Source: Ligilactobacillus salitolerans (GTDB lineage: Bacteria > Bacillota > Bacilli > Lactobacillales > Lactobacillaceae). From it: a stretch of 32,172 nucleotides of DNA. The stretch spans positions 1 through 32,172 of the forward strand of contig NZ_BFFP01000031.1 of assembly GCF_003864415.1 (NCBI RefSeq). Direction: 5' to 3'. The notes beneath the pieces are model-generated. The model was given only the letters and a program-made list of their open reading frames with translations. It was not told the DNA's origin and searched no databases. This document shows positions 7,365 through 14,755 of the stretch, piece after piece. The translations under genes were made by a program, and so were the position numbers. Every line of letters starts with the position of its first letter. Within the stretch, counting starts at the first letter, position 1.

Positions 7365-7860
7365 ACGTGACCCAGCAGCGCACAGTTTGTGGGAAGTTGT
7401 GCTGACTTATCCCGGATTACACGCCTTATTCTGGTATCGGATCGCACATTGGTTAAGCAAGCATCATCATTACCTTTTGGCTGGGCTGGTGAGCCGGCAT
7501 GCCGCTAATACGACTGGGATCTCAATTGCACCAGCAGCGCAGATCGGTCACCGGGTGTTTATTGATCATGGGATCGGGGTAGTGATCGGTGCTACGGCTG
7601 TAATTGAGGATGATGTTACTATTTTGCATGGGGTAACTTTAGGTTCCAGGTACCCCGGTCAAAATCAGCGTCGCCATCCCTGGATCAAGCGTGGCGCCTT
7701 TATTGGAGCACATGCCCAATTATTGGGCGCGATCACAGTCGGTGAGTTTAGCAAAGTTGGAGCCGGGGCGGTGGTCTTGGATAATGTGGCAGCTGAGGCA
7801 ACGGTCGTAGGTGCACCGGCTCGGATCGTGCCTAAACAGAAACTGGCTAAAATTATTTGA
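7336..7860 (+). CDS. cysE: Serine O-acetyltransferase
   Basis: 174-residue left-handed beta-helix acetyltransferase of the short, Gram-positive-like CysE class. It transfers acetyl from acetyl-CoA to serine, making the O-acetylserine used by the first enzyme of the operon. Visible signatures are HALFWYRIAHWL in the N-terminal helical part, FIDHGIGVVIGATAVI with the catalytic His, ILHGVTLGSR, and hexapeptide-repeat turns through the C-terminal VGAGAVVLDNV and VVGAPARIV. The start codon lies inside the end of the preceding gene (29-bp overlap) with a GGGAG site, so translation is probably coupled. The C-terminus is short compared with E. coli CysE, lacking an obvious tail for the cysteine synthase complex. 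Confidence 0.92.
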   Translation: MLQTARSILKRDPAAHSLWEVVLTYPGLHALFWYRIAHWLSKHHHYLLAGLVSRHAANTTGISIAPAAQIGHRVFIDHGIGVVIGATAVIEDDVTILHGVTLGSRYPGQNQRRHPWIKRGAFIGAHAQLLGAITVGEFSKVGAGAVVLDNVAAEATVVGAPARIVPKQKLAKII

Positions 7861-8031
7861 AGGTGGTTTGCTGGTGTATTTGCTTAGTCATCTGAATCTT
7901 GCTGAGTCAACTGCCTCGCGGCTTGTAGTCGTTGGCACTCATCGAGTACCTGCTACAATTTCACTAGATACAGCACTGCGTCTTATTGACCGAAGTCGCT
8001 AAGCCGTCTGACTTGCTAATTACCAAGTGCA

Positions 8032-8058
8032 TTGAGCCCCCAAGTTGCCAAGGGGCTG
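8032..8058 (-). repeat. IS200/IS605-type right-end hairpin (also possible terminator)
   Basis: AGCCCC (8035-8040) pairs with GGGGCT (8052-8057), starting 10 bp beyond the tnpB stop codon. On the minus strand the hairpin is directly followed by TCAA, the type of cleavage motif found at right ends of this family. The position is where a TnpB guide (omega) RNA would also end. On the plus strand the same hairpin, followed by a T-rich stretch, could end the cysE transcript. The stretch 7861-8031 shows no gene. Confidence 0.45.
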
Positions 8059-8067
8059 TTGTATTGT

Positions 8068-9332
8068 TTATGCTAATTGATCGATCCCTTTGGCTAAAAT
8101 ATTCTTAGCAGCATTAAGATCACGTTGATGTTTGGTCTGACATTGTGGGCACTGCCAACTACGATCACGCAAGGTCAATTTGTTGTCACCTGTCAACAGA
8201 TAACCGCAAGTTGAGCATGTCTGCGTGGTATTGCGTGGATCGACTGCCATAAAGGTTTTTCCATAAAGCTCGGCTTTGGTTTGCAGTTGTTGTAAAAATA
8301 GCCGCCAGCCAGCATCACTGATCGACAAAGCAAGTGCGTGGTTTTTCAACAGATTTTTGCTTCTTAACTCTTGGCAACCAAGAAGTCGTGGTTCTTGACT
8401 AATTCAGTTGTCAAATTATGTAGAAAGTTCAGTCGTTGCTGTGCCACTTTGACTTGCATTTTAGCCACGAGCAGTCGTTGTTTTTGATAATTTTTAGCGT
8501 CGCACAAAGGACGGTGCTCTTTCTTGGCTCGTAGCTGTCGGCGTGAGAGTTTACGCTTTTGCCGGTTAAGTTGTTTGAGTATTTTACGATAATAACGAGG
8601 ATTAGCGACAACTGCGCCATTACTGTCAGTCAAGAAATTTTCCGTATTCAGGTCAAGACCCAATTTTTCGTTGGTAAAGGTCACCGCCCCGATAAAAGGT
8701 TGGGTTGAACCTAATTGGAAACTCAAATAAAAACAGTCTGCACTATCTTTAGTTACTGTCACTGTGCCAATTCTGACCACTTCACGCATATTCCAAATTT
8801 TACTCCGGACTGTGCCAGTTCTGATGACACCAAGCTTGGGTAATTTAGCGTGATTGCGATCCAGAAACTTGACGGTGCCATTTAGCAAAGACGGTAGACT
8901 GACTTTGCTGCTGTATTGGGCATTGGTTTGATACTTCCAACAGTAACTTTTCTTATGAAAGACTGGAGTTCCGCTTCGATTAACTTTTCGAAACGCGTGC
9001 CAAGCTTTAGCGTAGTTTTGCTTGGCATTCGCTAAACACAAGCTATCAATATCCTTATGAAACAAAAACAAGTGCTCATTACAGATGTTCCTAGTCGTTT
9101 TTTTACGCTGTTCAAGTTGGTGAATTCGTTGTTGGACCGTATCGATTGGTAACTTAATTCGCTTTAACTCATATAACTCACGGCCGATCGCCACTAGTTC
9201 ATTGTAAACAAACCGACTAGCATCACTGTTGCGCTTGATAATTGCTTTTTGTTGACTAGAAGGATAACAACGTACCTTTACACCGTAATGATACGGCAGT
9301 TTTTTCATGCTCAACTTTGCCACTATTTTCAC
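8068..9332 (-). pseudogene. tnpB: tnpB of an IS200/IS605-family element, frameshifted
   Basis: The gene encodes an RNA-guided nuclease of the TnpB family (about 420 residues if intact). The N-terminal 322 residues (9332 to 8364) hold the YGVKVRCYPSSQQ start and the RuvC-I GLDLN motif. The remaining 93 residues (8349 to 8068) hold the KNHALALSISDAGW helix, the CSTCG...CPQC zinc finger and the RuvC-III RDLNAAKNIL motif. The two parts are in different frames: one base appears lost near 8370-8373, just where the RuvC-II Glu should be (FLVA-[E]-ELRSKN). The protein cannot be made in one piece without recoding. The GTG/ATG options near 9332-9308 are all N-terminal to the conserved start. No tnpA is present, so it is a tnpB-only element whose mobility would need a transposase in trans. 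The left end could not be fixed. Confidence 0.85.
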
Positions 9333-9567
9333 CTGTTTCCATAAAATACTAAATATATTATATACGGATCAGGTATAAATATCAAAACATATGTTCCTTG
9401 ATAACGATATCCAAAAGAAATCACGTCACAAAAAAATGCAATTTGAGAACTAACGATACAATGAAAAAATAAGCGTGTTTCTCCACCCAAAGGCCGCATT
9501 CATCTGACAACCATAAAGGGATTATCGCATTAAATTAATTGGTTGTGGTAACTATATTATAAGGGAA

Positions 9568-9600
9568 ATCTGTTGATTTAACAGACTTTTTCTTTTTTTA
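9568..9600 (+). terminator. Weak terminator-like hairpin
   Basis: Six-bp stem TCTGTT/AACAGA (9569-9574/9580-9585) with a 5-nt loop followed by a long T-rich run. It lies in a gene-free stretch upstream of the transposon remnant, so the transcript it would end is unknown. Confidence 0.4.
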
Positions 9601-9898
9601 CGTTTAAATACCGTGAATTTTAAGAAAAAAGTTCTCAGAGCAAATCGGAATTCAGCAACCTTGTTAAAGCAGGCAACTGAACTCTGATTATTTTTTGATT
9701 AAAAGTTGTAAGTCACGTCAGTCATAGGATCCAGACTACGGAAATGATTCATAGTTTGTGCAAATTGAAATTTCCGTTCAAAATTTTCCAGCTATGCATG
9801 TCAATTCTGTAAAACCAACTTATAAAAAGCGAATTAAACAGCTTATCTTGCCGCAACTTGAATAAACATTGTTATTTCAACGTTTGTCAGTACAAATA

Positions 9899-9952
9899 CC
9901 GCAATTAGCAACCTATCCGTGCGCACATGTAGATTGCTAATTGCGGTTTTTT
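9899..9952 (+). terminator. Strong orphan terminator in a gene-free region
   Basis: A perfect 13-bp stem (CCGCAATTAGCAA 9899-9911 with 9934-9946) and a 22-nt loop containing GTGCGCAC is followed by T6. No plus-strand gene lies between 7860 and this point. It implies a plus-strand transcript in 9333-9899, possibly a small RNA, or it is a relic of a lost gene. The same stretch contains a nested inverted repeat, TCAGAG...TTCAG...CTGAA...CTCTGA, ending in a T-rich run near 9700. I see no credible ORF in 9333-10031. Confidence 0.8.
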
Positions 9953-10031
9953 AGTCTTAATTGCTACCCTTTTGTCCAGACATAGTAAATAATAAAAGCA
10001 TCAAATTTATGGATTTCAAGGAGGACTTACC

Positions 10032-10418
10032 ATGCAAATTCTATTTCCGCAACAGTTGAAAAAATATCGAACCAAAGCCAATCTTTCTCAAGAAGAAATT
10101 GCCGGAAAACTATATGTCTCTAGGCAAGCTGTTTCTCGGTGGGAAGCAGGCGATGCTACGCCGGATTTAACGAATATCATTAAGTTAGCTGAAATCTTTG
10201 ACTGTTCATTAGACTCCTTAATTCTTGGGATAGAACCAGCCCAAGCACAAGAGCACGTTGATAACAGTGAATTTGTTTTTGATCCCAGAAAAGGCAAATA
10301 CGTTCGGAGACGTGGTACAAATTTTTGGGATTTTTTAGCCGGATACTGGTGGGTATTTATTCCTCTTGGTGGGATAGTAATTGGGATCCTTAATGCGTTG
10401 GTCAATGCTTTTCATTAA
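10032..10418 (+). CDS. XRE-family transcriptional regulator with C-terminal membrane segment
   Basis: 128-residue protein with an HTH_3 domain at residues 6-62 (LKKYRTKANLSQEEIAGKLYVSRQAVSRWEAGDATPDL is the canonical helix-turn-helix layout) followed by a linker and one strongly hydrophobic segment (about 100-125) rich in Trp and Gly. Membrane-tethered XRE regulators of this layout are common in lactobacilli. The partner or target is not evident; neighbours are a gene-free stretch and a convergent thioesterase. The ribosome binding site AAGGAGGA lies 8 nt before the ATG. DNA-binding function is secure from the domain; ligand and regulon are unknown. Confidence 0.85.
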   Translation: MQILFPQQLKKYRTKANLSQEEIAGKLYVSRQAVSRWEAGDATPDLTNIIKLAEIFDCSLDSLILGIEPAQAQEHVDNSEFVFDPRKGKYVRRRGTNFWDFLAGYWWVFIPLGGIVIGILNALVNAFH

Positions 10419-10447
10419 TTTTAGATCATTCCCAGCAATTGCTCAAC

Positions 10448-10954
10448 TTAGTCCCAAGGATACCCGGTGCTCAGAGATTCGTTGAAAGCTTGTTGCGACT
10501 TTAAAGCCTGAAGACGCTGGGTCTGCCGTGCCTGATAACCTTGACAGATCATGATCTCTTCTGGGCTTTCAGGTGAAATCGTCCCGAGTGTAAAATTCTT
10601 ATCGGTGACGACAAATGTCAGAAACGAAGTTAAACCAATATAGCGTTCGCCGGTCTGCAGGTGTTCACCGACAATTTTAGCGAAGACTTCGATCGAACGT
10701 TTACCGCAGCCGCTGACGTAAGTTTCGATGCAAAACGAGTCCTGTAAGCCAAAGGGCGCAATAAAGTTAGTCTGATCCATTGAAGCTGTGACGTTGATGC
10801 TTTTAGCTAAGCGTGCTGCTGAAATCGAGGCGGTCCCATCTAGCATTTCTAACAAGCGGCCGCCATAGACCGTTTCGTGTTCGTTCAAATCAGCTGCCAA
10901 GACACGATGGGTAGTGACTGCAAGAGTTTGCTTGCAGGTCATAATTTTCGACAT
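10448..10954 (-). CDS. Hotdog-fold acyl-CoA thioesterase
   Basis: 168-residue cytoplasmic protein of the YciA/BACH-type acyl-CoA thioesterase family. The single hotdog domain shows the N-terminal VLAADLNEHETVYGGRLLEMLDGTASISAARLA segment, with the catalytic Asp in the helix, and the RSIEVFAKIVGEHLQTGERY beta strands. It hydrolyses acyl-CoA to free acid and CoA; the chain length is not predictable. GGGAGG precedes the ATG at normal spacing. It is monocistronic, convergent with the XRE gene and divergent from the brnQ T-box leader. Confidence 0.88.
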   Translation of the reverse strand: MSKIMTCKQTLAVTTHRVLAADLNEHETVYGGRLLEMLDGTASISAARLAKSINVTASMDQTNFIAPFGLQDSFCIETYVSGCGKRSIEVFAKIVGEHLQTGERYIGLTSFLTFVVTDKNFTLGTISPESPEEIMICQGYQARQTQRLQALKSQQAFNESLSTGYPWD

Positions 10955-11062
10955 AGAATTTCCTCCCGGTGATGAATGTTATTAATATTTTACCATGGAA
11001 GTACAGGGGCGGATTTTTTACAAAGTATTTCTCAAGCATGAAAAAGCATTTATGGAAATTGC

Positions 11063-11091
11063 TTGACAAGGTAAAATCCTTAGATTAAAAT
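11063..11091 (+). promoter_or_regulatory. Promoter of the brnQ T-box leader
   Basis: TTGACA (11063-11068), 17-bp spacer, TAAAAT (11086-11091). Places the RNA start near 11098, at the beginning of the T-box leader. Confidence 0.85.
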
Positions 11092-11099
11092 TAGCAACA

Positions 11100-11381
11100 A
11101 TAAATTACAAAACGCTGTGAGAAAGTTAAGTATCATCTTTAAAACTAGAAGCGAGCTTCGTGTGGTGAGAGGAAGCAGGTCATAAGATGTGAAGATCCCT
11201 TTCGAGCGATGCACCGAAAATAAAGTAACGTGCATTGGTGACACCCATTATAGTGTTAGCGTATCGCCTTGCTGGCCGTACGTGAAGAAAGGCAGGTTTT
11301 TTCATGACTTGCAAAATAAGGTGGTACAGTGCGTCAAGCGCCCTTAATTCAGTTTTAAACTGGATTTAGGGCGCTTTTTTC
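11100..11381 (+). promoter_or_regulatory. T-box riboswitch upstream of brnQ
   Basis: Leader RNA with the conserved T-box sequence AAGGTGGTACAGTGCG at 11318-11333, followed by a strong terminator (11337-11381). Stem I region lies at about 11120-11215 with a GA-rich GGTGAGAGGAAGCAGG internal loop. A specifier candidate, ATC (Ile), is at 11195-11197 in GAAGATCCC. The riboswitch reads through when uncharged tRNA pairs with the specifier and T-box. An Ile specifier fits the downstream branched-chain amino-acid carrier; the codon assignment is inference. Confidence 0.85.
11337..11381 (+). terminator. T-box terminator stem
   Basis: AGCGCCCTTAA near 11337-11347 pairs with the complementary TTTAGGGCGCT near 11365-11375, with an inner CAGTTTTAAACTG hairpin, followed by T6. 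It overlaps the T-box sequence edge, as required for the antiterminator alternative. Confidence 0.88.
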
Positions 11382-11510
11382 GTTGGGTAGTTTATTTTTT
11401 GGCAAAATACATAACTTAGTGGAAGGAAGTGGTGCTCGTGGAATCTCCAAGCGACATTAGTCCGATTAAAATTTTACAGCAAAATTCACTAATAAAGGAG
11501 TTAATTATCG

Positions 11511-12905
11511 ATGCACAATACACAAGATCTCAATCCAAATCCATTAACCAAGAAACAATATTTTGTTGTTAGTTCCATGCTGTTTGCGCTCTTTTTTGGG
11601 GCCGGCAACCTGATTTTTCCGATTCATTTGGGCCAATTAGCCGGTGCGCACTGGGTCACAGCCGGTCTGGGCTTTTTAGTGACCGCTGTCTTATTGCCGC
11701 TTTTGTCTGTGCTCGCGATCAGCACAACTCATTCTCAAGGAGTCTATGACATTGGAGCACCATTAGGCCGTTATTTTGCCCTAGCCTTTATGGTGCTGAT
11801 CCACCTGACGATCGGGCCGCTCTTCGGGACGCCCCGGACAGCCACAGTTCCCTTTACGGTCGGGGTTCAGCCAATGTTGCCAAGCTCGTGGGCACATGGT
11901 GGTTTGCTTTTATTTTCAGCTCTTTTCTTCGGAACTGCCTTCTTAATTTCGTACAAACAGTCAAATATCATGGACATGTTGGGCAGAGTCTTGAATCCAG
12001 TCTTTTTGCTTTTGCTTTTCAGCGTGTTTTTCCTGGGCTTTTTACATCCGCTCGGCGCAGCCGGCAGCCAGGCTGTTACTGCAGATTACCAGTCGGCCAG
12101 CTTTTTTAACGGTTTTTTGCAAGGCTACAATACAATGGATGCCTTAGCGGGATTAGCCTTCGGTGTGACAGTTGTGACTGCTATCAAGCAGCTGGGGAAG
12201 ACAACACCGCGCAGTAACGGAAAAGTGACCATGAAAGCTGGTTTCTTGGCAATGACGATGATCGGTTTGATCTATGCTGCTTTGATCTGGCTGGGAGCTA
12301 CGACTTTGTCACAATTTAAGGTTTCGGCTGATGGCGGTGTCGCCTTCAATCAGATCGTAACTCATTATTTGGGCGGAGCCGGCCATGCCTTGCTGGCGGT
12401 TTTGATCACAGTGACCTGTTTGACGACGGCCGTTGGGCTAGTGGCAGCTTTTGCGCAAGATTTTCAGAAACATTTTCCTAAGGTCAGTTACCATACTTGG
12501 TTAGCAGTGACGTGTTTTGCTTCATTTCTGACTGCCAACTTTGGTTTGGACAAGATCATCAGCTGGTCGACTCCAATGTTGATGTTCCTGTATCCGTTTG
12601 CGATGGTCTTGATCGTCTTGTCAGTGGCTTCGCCTTTGTTCAAACGCGATCCTGTTGTTTACTTATTGTCCGTGGTCTTTACGACAGTCCCAGCTTTCTT
12701 GGACATGGTCGCTGCTTTTCCGCCGGTAGTCAGTCAAAGCACGTTCGGACAGAGCTTGGGAGCATTTCAACAGAACTTTTTGCCGCTCGCCTCGCTTGGA
12801 CTAGATTGGCTTGTTCCAGCAGTAGTTGGGGCGATCCTCGGTTTAGCAGCCCACTTCTTACGGCCGGTTTTGGCAGGCAGGACAAGTACCAGCTCTAATC
12901 AGTAA
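11511..12905 (+). CDS. brnQ: Branched-chain amino acid:cation symporter (LIVCS family)
   Basis: 464-residue polytopic membrane protein with about 12 hydrophobic segments, full length for BrnQ. The N-terminal KQYFVVSSMLFALFFGAGNLIFPIHLG block and the GPLFGTPRTATVPFTVGV block are diagnostic. It imports Leu, Ile and Val with Na+ or H+. It is controlled by the upstream T-box, so it is made when the cognate tRNA is uncharged. AAGGAG precedes the ATG. A terminator follows the stop. Confidence 0.95.
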   Translation: MHNTQDLNPNPLTKKQYFVVSSMLFALFFGAGNLIFPIHLGQLAGAHWVTAGLGFLVTAVLLPLLSVLAISTTHSQGVYDIGAPLGRYFALAFMVLIHLTIGPLFGTPRTATVPFTVGVQPMLPSSWAHGGLLLFSALFFGTAFLISYKQSNIMDMLGRVLNPVFLLLLFSVFFLGFLHPLGAAGSQAVTADYQSASFFNGFLQGYNTMDALAGLAFGVTVVTAIKQLGKTTPRSNGKVTMKAGFLAMTMIGLIYAALIWLGATTLSQFKVSADGGVAFNQIVTHYLGGAGHALLAVLITVTCLTTAVGLVAAFAQDFQKHFPKVSYHTWLAVTCFASFLTANFGLDKIISWSTPMLMFLYPFAMVLIVLSVASPLFKRDPVVYLLSVVFTTVPAFLDMVAAFPPVVSQSTFGQSLGAFQQNFLPLASLGLDWLVPAVVGAILGLAAHFLRPVLAGRTSTSSNQ

Positions 12906-12925
12906 AAATAATTCTGGACTCAAAT

Positions 12926-12963
12926 AAACCACAGACTGGTCAATGGACCGCGCTGTGGTTTTT
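12926..12963 (+). terminator. Rho-independent terminator after brnQ
   Basis: AAACCACAG (12926-12934) with CTGTGGTTT (12953-12961), inner GGTC/GGACC pairing, then T-rich sequence. Confidence 0.85.
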
Positions 12964-12976
12964 GTATTTGATGACA

Positions 12977-13423
12977 TTAATCTTGCTTGGGTTTTCTTTG
13001 ATAAATGATGTCCGCGACCATTTGAGCAGCGACGTAACCTAAGGCAATTGCCCCGGCGACCATCATAACGTGAACTGTTTTGGAAATTGCCAAGTCAGTT
13101 TGATGGTTAATGAAAGCAGCTAAAGCTTGATAACCGCTGGCTCCTGGAACGAGCGGGACGAGTCCGGTACTAAACATGGTGCTGGGCATTTTTTTGGTTA
13201 ACGAGCAGACAATACCCAACAATCCGACTAGAAAAGCCGCTAAGAAATTACCGAGGATGGAACCAAGGCCGAATTTGAACATGAACCAGTAGAGCATCCA
13301 GCCGGCAGCTCCAATTATACTCGAAGCATTAAGTGCTTTTTTGGGCATGTTGATAAAGAGCCCAAAGGTCATAGTTCCCAGATAACTAAAGCTAATTTGA
13401 ATTAAAAGATGATACAGTGACAT
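12977..13423 (-). CDS. ThrE-type exporter, small membrane subunit
   Basis: 148-residue membrane protein (four to five hydrophobic segments) of the ThrE_2/DUF3815 family, corresponding to the C-terminal half of the full-length threonine/serine exporter ThrE. It contains the typical MPSTMFSTGLVPLVPGASGYQAL turn with PGASG. It lies directly behind the gene for the large half, so the two probably assemble at the membrane and export Thr/Ser or a related compound such as succinate. Substrate is not certain. Confidence 0.85.
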   Translation of the reverse strand: MSLYHLLIQISFSYLGTMTFGLFINMPKKALNASSIIGAAGWMLYWFMFKFGLGSILGNFLAAFLVGLLGIVCSLTKKMPSTMFSTGLVPLVPGASGYQALAAFINHQTDLAISKTVHVMMVAGAIALGYVAAQMVADIIYQRKPKQD

Positions 13424-13441
13424 GATTTCTTTCCTTCCACC

Positions 13442-14188
13442 TTACATGTAACGTAAAACGACACCCACACCGAATGCTATCGCGCTCAAAATAATCAGAG
13501 CTTCCATCATGCGTTCTAACCCTGAGAGCAGGTTTCCTTCGAAGATATCGCGCATGGCGTTGATCATGGGAACACCGGGCAAAGGAGGCATTATGGCACC
13601 GATGATAATGTTTTGAATGTTGTCGCCCAGATGTAATCGAACACCGATCACGGCGCACAGTCCAACTGTCAAGGCGCCTAGGAATTCGCTCATAAAACGG
13701 ATCCGCAAGCGGGTACTGATGTAGTAGGTGACTAGGTAGCCAAGAGCTCCAGCAAAAAATGCCAGCGGGAAATCGGCCCAGTTATAGGTCTGCGTGAAAA
13801 TGAACATAAAAAAGGCACCTTCAAAGCCGGCACCCACTGTTTGCAGCCAGAGCGGGTATTGCGGCTTGGCGTTGCGCAGCCGCAATAACTTTTCCTCGAG
13901 TTCATCCAAAGTGATTTTATCCTCGGTGTAACGGCGGGAAAGCAGGTTGACGGAATTGATATGATCCATATTGATCCCGCGTTTTTCAACCTGCATGAAA
14001 CGTGTGTAGGGGGTGTCTTTTAGATTGACCAGTAGACCAGTCAAGCTCGTAAAGGCTTCGGTTTTATTATTAGTAGAAGCGTGGTCGATGATCCGTTTAG
14101 TGGTATCTTCGACCCGCCACATTTCGGAACCAGATTCGACTAAAATTTTGCCGGCCAAAACACCGACATCGATGGCTTTATTTTCCAA
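13442..14188 (-). CDS. ThrE-type exporter, large subunit (DUF1212)
   Basis: 248-residue protein of the ThrE/DUF1212 family: a cytoplasmic N-terminal portion (about 1-110) with SGSEMWRVEDT, then five hydrophobic segments and the conserved PPLPGVPMINAMRDIFEGNLLSGLER loop, which matches the P-x-x-PG...D...G signature of the exporter family. The start is TTG 14188, supported by GGGGG placed 7 nt upstream on this strand; no ATG is better positioned. Forms an operon with the small subunit 18 bp downstream. Upstream lies a structured noncoding region (14210-14420) that may be its leader RNA. Confidence 0.87.
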   Translation of the reverse strand: MENKAIDVGVLAGKILVESGSEMWRVEDTTKRIIDHASTNNKTEAFTSLTGLLVNLKDTPYTRFMQVEKRGINMDHINSVNLLSRRYTEDKITLDELEEKLLRLRNAKPQYPLWLQTVGAGFEGAFFMFIFTQTYNWADFPLAFFAGALGYLVTYYISTRLRIRFMSEFLGALTVGLCAVIGVRLHLGDNIQNIIIGAIMPPLPGVPMINAMRDIFEGNLLSGLERMMEALIILSAIAFGVGVVLRYM

Positions 14189-14209
14189 GAAAAGACCCCC
14201 AAAAGAATA

Positions 14210-14400
14210 ACAGAGCGGAGGGAAACGGGAAGAAAGCGAGCATTATCGGACTTCGGCCGGATATTGCGGGTTGGGCAATATTTGGCAGGAGTTGGATAAG
14301 CGCAACTTTCTGTTTCCCGGAGCTCGACTAAGAATAAGAGAGCGAAGCAGGGCGGCTAGATCGATAGAACCTGCTGCCTGGCACAGCTCAATGAAAATAT
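14210..14400 (-). other. Structured noncoding region upstream of the ThrE pair
   Basis: No gene is visible. Complementary blocks GGGAAAC (about 14220) / GTTTCCC (about 14312) plus an adjacent AGAAAG/CTTTCT, and AGCAGG/CCTGCT around 14346-14376, would fold into a large RNA structure on the minus strand just before the exporter start. No known riboswitch consensus was recognised. Confidence 0.35.
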
Positions 14401-14422
14401 TTTTTTACTACAGCTGATCGGC

Positions 14423-14500
14423 GTTTGGTACTTAGATTGCAAAAGTAAGTACCAAGCGACAATCGTTTGGTACAAAGATTTGCAAAGTGTGTACCAAACT
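14423..14500 (+). repeat. Two tandem 42-bp hairpin repeats
   Basis: TTGGTACTTA (14425-14434) / TAAGTACCAA (14446-14455) is a perfect 10-bp inverted repeat with 11-nt loop. The next copy has TTTGGTACA (14466-14474) / TGTACCAAA (14490-14498). GTTTGGTAC recurs with a 42-bp shift (14423, 14465) and the loops share a GATT-GCAAA core. No T-run follows. Confidence 0.7.
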
Positions 14501-14640
14501 TTTCACGTGGCATAAACTTAAACCCCGACAAGGAGCACGTGGCCGTTCGCCGACACCAACATGTTCAACTTGTACCCAAGCATTTTTTTTCTTCAAAATT
14601 AAAGAAGACTGATAGGTAAATGACAAACGTTCGTCTTTTG

Positions 14641-14669
14641 TTTACATTATTAAAATGAATCGTTATACT
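14641..14669 (+). promoter_or_regulatory. Promoter upstream of the nucleoside/purine transport genes
   Basis: TTTACA (14641-14646), 17-bp spacer, TATACT (14664-14669), about 90 bp before the transporter start. Between 14500 and 14640 nothing else is recognisable. Confidence 0.75.
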
Positions 14670-14755
14670 GTATTTTAGCTTATTTTTTTCTAAAAAAACA
14701 TAGGTAAAAGTTGTTAGCTCCAATCAAGTGTACTACATAAGAAAGAAGGATTTTT

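Noticed and set aside
14432-14626. 64-codon minus-strand frame over the hairpin repeats
   Set aside because: No ribosome binding site, crosses the repeats, low-complexity ends; no support as a gene.
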